64,000 nt of DNA from positions 7,321,789 to 7,385,788 of the forward strand of contig RSEF01000014.1 in assembly GCA_003993805.1 (NCBI GenBank). Reading direction: 5' to 3'. The notes under the pieces were generated by a model, which was not told the DNA's origin, ran no database searches, and saw only the letters and a program-made list of their open reading frames with translations. The position numbers were made by a program, and so were the translations under genes. Shown here piece by piece: positions 58,501 to 64,000 of this stretch (within the stretch, counting starts at the first letter, position 1; each line of letters begins with the position of its first letter). This DNA comes from Himantopus leucocephalus (lineage: Eukaryota > Chordata > Aves > Charadriiformes > Recurvirostridae).

Positions 58501-61500
58501 AAAAAAAAAAAAAAGAAGAAGCCATTTCTGTATCCCTCCACCATGGCCCAGACCCACTGGCTGTGGTTGACTTGCATTTTGCAATAAACATTTCCTCTTT
58601 ACATCTCAGTAGCCTGAAGAAAGTGGTTCTCCAGCCATTACAGAAAGCAGCAATCTGAGCTGGGGCTAATTATGCAGGGAGGGCTTGTGGGAGGCAAAAC
58701 CATGCTCACATACTATAGATTCCATTAGAACGAGTAGGGAGATGTAATGGGGCTCTCCTGGGAGATGCAGGACTTTTAGATACCTAATTTGGAAGTCCGT
58801 TCTGGTATCCATTTTCAACATCCCCAGAGTAATGATTAATCCCTTACTCGAGGTTTCTCTGAATCAGTTTGTAGCTGTAGTAAATATGGGCTGAACATGA
58901 TAACGTCATTGATGCTATGGGTAAATGACTTGAGGCAAGAGAAGCTCAGGTTTTGTGGCCATTAACTCACTGTGCACAGTCATCTGGCAGCGATTTCGAC
59001 TCGGGAATCTGCAGCTGAGATAAAAAAGGCTCCGTCAGAGCTGAGGAATGTGGTGTTTTGCAATATAAGTGTCTAATATGCTGAAGGCCCCATAAACGCA
59101 CCCCAGCAATGCTGTGTTCTCATTCCTGCAGCATCCCAACAGCATGGACCTGGAGACCTTCCGTATGTTCTTGCGGCCATGGCCTTTCAAGGGGCATTTG
59201 CTAGATGCAACCACATGAAAATTCCAGTAATACCTTTTTGTTATCCACAGATTTAATGCAAATACTGCTGTCCTGACACAAGGGTGAAGTGATTTGCACC
59301 ATGCCGAAGCTGTCCTGAATTTCAGCAGAGCCTGTGCAAAGTTCATCTCAGGTGTGTTACGATCTCTTCCCTACAGCTACTTCTGCCTCTGATAGGTGTG
59401 TGGCTGAAGGTAACAGGTTTGAATAACTGGGATCAGCAAAGGACATACACGGGAACCACGTCTTCGCAGGTTTGTATACACTAGTAGGTCTTTCCTTGGC
59501 AGGGTGTTGCTATCTGGATTCAATAGAATCAGCAGCTTTAGTCTTTGAACAGGGTCACGGCAGTATTGAAGAAAAGCCGCCCATCCCTGCTCCGGCACCT
59601 TTTGCTCAGGGGTTGCTCTCTGAAGACTCTGGTGTGTGTGTGTGTGGTCTGAAGGTCACTCTTTCTCCGAGAGAAGCTCTTCTTTCCTGTCTAAGTGAGA
59701 AGGGGAGGCTGTTAGCAGTTCAGCCTTGTAAGCAGTTTTCCTTTGCTCTTGTGCAGGCAATACTGATGAACTTGGTCTCTAAGTGAAAACTATTTATCTT
59801 GGTTTTAACCCTATGCAAGAGAGGACCTTGGTTGTGTTTGTCCTGCAAAACCAGACACTCCCCCCCCCCCCCCCCCCCCCNCCCCCCCCCCCCCCCCCTC
59901 GTTTTTTTAAATATTCCTCATATCCTTCCATCTCCAGGAAAAGTCATTATCTCTGGACAGTTTCTTGAAACCCAATTGCCTTTGTATTCTGGTCATAAGC
60001 AGAGCATTGTTCAAAGTGCGAGTGAGTCGTGGCTGCTTTTATCACAACGAGAGCCCATTATTGGCACTTTTCCCTTTTTACTGCTTCACTAGAGAAAGGC
60101 AGGCGAAAAATGGGACAGAAATCTAGGAAATGAAGGGTAATTTACAGTTCACAAAGGAGCAGTAAAAATTAATTAGCTGTCTGAGGATCCATTCCGACCT
60201 GGGCCATGGAGTTTGTGCCAGCTCTTTGCATTGCATAAACTGTCTGTGCTGTGCTAGGCTGCTGAGATCAGGCTTGTACTGTGAAATTAAGGCTCTTTGC
60301 TGAGGCAGAAGTCCTTTGGGGCATGCAAAATGTGTATGCACACCTAATTTGGTGTGCCAAAGAGACATGATGGTGCATATAACTCAGGTCATTACATGCT
60401 CAACTGGCTACTTATGACGTTCACTATTAGTTGTCACAGTAACTGCTCATGTAAATTACCGATGCAGTTATCCACATAATTTAACATTGAGCTCCTTTGA
60501 AAGTCCAGGCCTAATTCCTCCTCCTTTTTCATGTTGGTGTCTGCATGAATGAAGCATACTTTACACGCCATACCCATATGGTCCAATTCCAAAAGGAGAC
60601 AGAGCCCCAGGGGACCAGAGAGGTGACAAGACACTGGTCCCGCTGGGCTATGGACCGGTTTGGTCCTGCTGTGGGATGCAGGGACTGAGCAACTCCAGCA
60701 TCTTGCCAATCATGTTGCCAGCCCTCCAGTCAAGCCTGAGATCCCCACCTGGAGAAAGAACTTCACAAATCAGAAATGTCCTAAATTGGATCCTTTTTTG
60801 GTGCATAATTTTCAAAACTGTAATTTCCATTTGAGAACTATTTGTCCTGATCCTGAGCGTCAGCTGAACTCATTTTTTTTCCCTGTAGTTTAATTTAGGC
60901 AGCAGATGCCATCAGAATGTTAATGCCTTCTTAATTCTCACCTACATGCTTTTATTCTTATTAATTTGTTATCTGGGGCTTTAATATTCTATTTTTTTCC
61001 TACTTTGATCAGTTGAAATAATTTGATGGCAGCATTTCAACAGGGCTTGCAACGGGAAAGTGTGTAATGGTGCATCACCAATGTATGTTGCTGTGTATCC
61101 TGCAGCGTGCTCAGCTGTTGTACTGCGAGAGCATGAATCATGTGATGTTTTTAGGTGATTATAGATGAGGCCTTACTTATCCCTGCTGTGAATAACTAGA
61201 GAGGGAACAAGCTTTAAGGACCGTTTCCCTGGTTGAGGATTTTGCCCAGTGCAATCTAAGGGCTGGCGATCCAGGAGTGTGATCCTAGCCCATGCAAGTG
61301 CAACTGAGCTTGCATTCAACGTGCTTGGACAGCTGCCCAGCCACAGTGGATGCTTTCAGTCAGCGCCCTTAAACCATTGGTATGGGGAGGAGATGGAGGT
61401 GAACCCAACAAGGAGTGCCTGTTCTCTGCTCAGGGATGGTCCTTCCTAAAGGAGAGCCACGGCGAGTGGGGCAGGGACCTTTCCCAGCTGGGATGTGGTG

Positions 61501-61574
61501 CTGGAGGATGTCACCTCCCAGGACCAGAGGGCAGCAGGAGGTCTTTGCAGAGAAGTGGGGATGGATGGGTTCAC

Positions 61575-61762
61575 TGCTGCTCCATCTGCCATCCCTGGAG
61601 GTGTTCGCCATCCCTGGAGGTGTTTAAAAAAAGGGTAGACGTGGTACTTGGGGATATGGTTTAGAAGTGGTTTTGTCAGGTTAGGTTAATGGTTGGACTT
61701 GATGATCTTAAAGGTCCCTTCCAACCTCAACAATTCTATGACTCTATGATTCTATGATTCCC
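61575..61762 (+). mobile_element. CR1 LINE 3' end
   Basis: CATCCCTGGAGGTGTT, GGGTAGACGTGGTACTTGGG and GGTTGGACTTGATGATCTTA lead into AAGGTCCCTTCCAACCTCAA. The copy ends in three tail units (ATTCTATGACTCTATGATTCTATGATTC). A 19-nt segment (GCCATCCCTGGAGGTGTTC) is duplicated in tandem at about 61590-61627. Confidence 0.93.
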
Positions 61763-63744
61763 CTGCCCATACCAGATCTGACTGCACAGGGTACAGGGAA
61801 GCAGCAGGTTTGGCTCCTGAGACAGGTGTAGTGAATGCTACCTAGGAAAGGATGTCTCAAGCTGGCTAGAAGTAACAAAAATAAAGTTAAGGAGTGCCAG
61901 AGAAAATGAATGGTTTTAGTAATTTAATCCAAACACTTCTGCTTAAAGGAAGAGGAAGAAAAATGCCCAAGTCCCAGACAGTTTCTGGCAGTGTGGTTCA
62001 CTCCCTCCTGGCAGCAGAGAGAGGGGAAGCCTCACCAAATCTTGCTGGCTACTTTGGTACAACTTTGACAAGCAAAGAAGCCCTTTTGCCCAGGAGAGGA
62101 TGGGAATGACCTGAATCCACCTGGAGGAGGTAAATAAATAGAGGGAAAGGGGAACTATTTGACCCTTTACATTATGACAAAACTCTGCTCTTAGCGCAGT
62201 CACAGGTAGGTTTGGGGTAGGCAGCTGGAAGGTTATTTTACCACAACTGAAAGATACAAGATGAGATTTTGTAGAGGGACTCCTCTTCCCCATTGTGAGA
62301 GAAAAGACAGAAGAGAAGGGGGTGAGGATGAATCAACATTTTAGTTTGCTGCTTCTCAAGCCCAGTTTCTACCATGGGTTCCAACATGTGCATACTTAGT
62401 GCCCTAAATTGGGTTTGCCTACCCTTAAACTATTCAGTTTCTCCAAGTAAATCTAAGACTGTGGGCTTGCAAATACACCTTTTCCTAATGCGGCTGGCTC
62501 AATTTTGGGAGGCACTAGTTCAGGAATAAGGGTGTGATTCTCTGTGTTCTTGTTATTGCTTTTTATTTAGGGGATGAAATATGTGTCTTGGGTTGTCCCC
62601 TAGACTTTCTGGGAAAAGCATGGGACCAGGGTCCATTTTACCCCTCCAATACTATTTCAAGATACCAGAGGGTCAGAGCAAACATCTCTTTTCGTTGGAT
62701 CCTACCTACAGGATGAAGGGTGCAGAAATTTCCAAAGTCACGTGGTTGGCTTTTTGCAAAGAAGTTTTTGAACGTGAGGTTTGTGTTCAAGTAAGCAATG
62801 GCCTGTGTTTGCACTCCCAAACATGTCTGCGTGAAGTCCCGATCCAGATGTGCCCTTTATAGACTGTTATGAATAGCTGGCTAGTCTGTGTGGGTAAAAA
62901 CCCACAGGATCTGTGCTCCAAGCCAGGCAAACGCCAGCCAGTACCGTGTGCTTGGAAGTGCTGATTGTGTTCATTGGAGCACAGTGACTCCAGATCAGAG
63001 CTTGCTCATGTCCAGGCTGCCTGAAGGGTGACTGAAATGGTAACAAGCTTGTGAAAGAAAATCTCTGCATTCAGACCAAAGACTGCATAAGGCGGGGGCC
63101 TGGGTAACAGCTGCATCCAGCAGTTTGGTGGGAAAAATCTGAGTAGGGTGAAACTGTGGCTTTCATTTGGGCAGATGTAGTCCATCCGCTGACGGGATCA
63201 GGGATGGGACAGCATCCTCTGGAAAGCTGGGATTAAGATACACAAGTGGTGCATGCAAATTAGGCATCAGATTATGCACATGCGAACCATGACGGTCTTC
63301 TGGTATTTTGGTTGGCTTCCAGGTTCGGATTTGCAGTCCTTTATTTCTGGTGCATGAAGGCAGCAGCTGATGTGCTGTGCCTCAAAAGATGCTTCTGCCC
63401 CTGACGTCCGGATTCCAGCATGACCCGGTGCAATGGCAGTCACACACTCAGCGCAAGCTGTCTCCCCCCTCCCTCTGTACTTCCCTCCACAGGAAACTGG
63501 ATCCTTCTGCAAACCAGTCCCAGCTTGGATAGAGATGCCAGAGGAAAAAGTTTCAGAGGCCAGGTCCTTCCACAGGCTTTGCCCTGTCCATCACCTTTGA
63601 AACTCAGTCCCATTAAGAGACGATAGCTTTCTGGCTGATGCGAACTGCTGCATGACACATCGGATATTGTGTATAGGACTTGAAGAGGTCGATGAGAACT
63701 ATCTGAATCATTCATTACCCGGTGAAGTAGGTGAGTGACTGCTA

Positions 63745-63885
63745 TTGTCCTTATCCTTTTAGTGAAGGATGCTCAAGCACAAAAAGGTTGAGAGATTTAG
63801 TGAAGGTCCCTAAAGGAGGAAGCATCAGAGCTCAGAAACAGTGCTTGGTCCCATTCTCAGACAATTATTCTTCACTTGTTTCTCT
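63745..63885 (-). mobile_element. MIR-like ancient SINE fragment, reverse orientation
   Basis: The order of blocks follows an inverted MIR: TTATCCTTTTAG, AAGCACAAAAAGGTTGAGAG, ATTTAGTGAAGGTCCC and CATCAGAGCTCAGAA. It is diverged and the borders are approximate. Confidence 0.5.
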
Positions 63886-64000
63886 GTGAAAATCAAGTAC
63901 TAAGGATTAGTGTTATTACGGCTGGTCAGCTTATGCCGTAGAAACACCATAATGTGAATTTAGTCTTTTCTGCTATTTTTTGGTAGTCCATGAATCAACC

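Larger units (their letters stand above)
50290..64000. other. 13.7-kb stretch without recognised exons
   Basis: I looked for open frames with plausible splice context on both strands and found none I could assign. Contents seen are a diverged repeat pair (53548-53694 and 55142-55292), a 33-nt tandem repeat (58395-58500), a poly-C run with an N (about 59863-59898), a CR1 copy (61575-61762) and a MIR-like fragment (63745-63885). The rest looks like ordinary intergenic or intronic sequence. Confidence 0.5.

Overview
The window is from a bird nuclear genome. Several chicken-repeat-1 (CR1) retrotransposon copies end in the ATTCTATGATTC-type tail, two old MIR-like SINE fragments are present, and the genes have vertebrate exon-intron structure. 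The gene order matches human 7q22 (ARPC1A, ARPC1B, PDAP1, BUD31, PTCD1, CPSF4, ATP5MF). I cannot name the species. All gene calls come from reading exons and splice sites by eye and comparing them with remembered family members; no search was run.

Layout. ARPC1A (+) enters from the left edge with its last six coding exons (341-7649). Its 3' region is cut by a 100-N gap. A stretch of about 4 kb (8.1-12 kb) holds one unexplained minus-strand exon candidate. ARPC1B (+), the tandem paralogue of ARPC1A, has a probable non-coding first exon in a CpG-rich block near 12.4-12.5 kb and coding exons at 15451-19924. PDAP1 (-, 23251-31673) converges on ARPC1B and shares a CpG-rich divergent promoter with BUD31 (+, 32559-34136). 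BUD31 converges on PTCD1 (-, 35013-39342). PTCD1 shares a second divergent promoter with CPSF4 (+, 39700-45548), and CPSF4 converges on ATP5MF (-, 47970-49985). From about 50.3 kb to the right edge (13.7 kb) I recognise no exon, only repeats.

Exon phases and total lengths agree for every complete gene: ARPC1B 369 aa, PDAP1 181 aa, BUD31 144 aa, PTCD1 711 aa, CPSF4 243 aa, ATP5MF 89 aa. The genes are mostly housekeeping: actin nucleation (ARPC1A/B), splicing (BUD31), pre-mRNA 3'-end formation (CPSF4), mitochondrial RNA/ribosome biology and ATP synthase (PTCD1, ATP5MF), and PDAP1, a small phosphoprotein. They are packed as alternating divergent and convergent pairs.

Points of interest. There are two GC-AG introns (ARPC1B and CPSF4). 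The long-isoform segment of CPSF4 appears to have decayed. A minus-strand exon between the ARPC1 paralogues has good splice signals but no recognised family. The two ARPC1 paralogues differ sharply in base composition and repeat content. A diverged repeat pair lies in opposite orientations at 53.5 and 55.1 kb. I found no CRISPR array, viral gene or obvious new multi-gene system.
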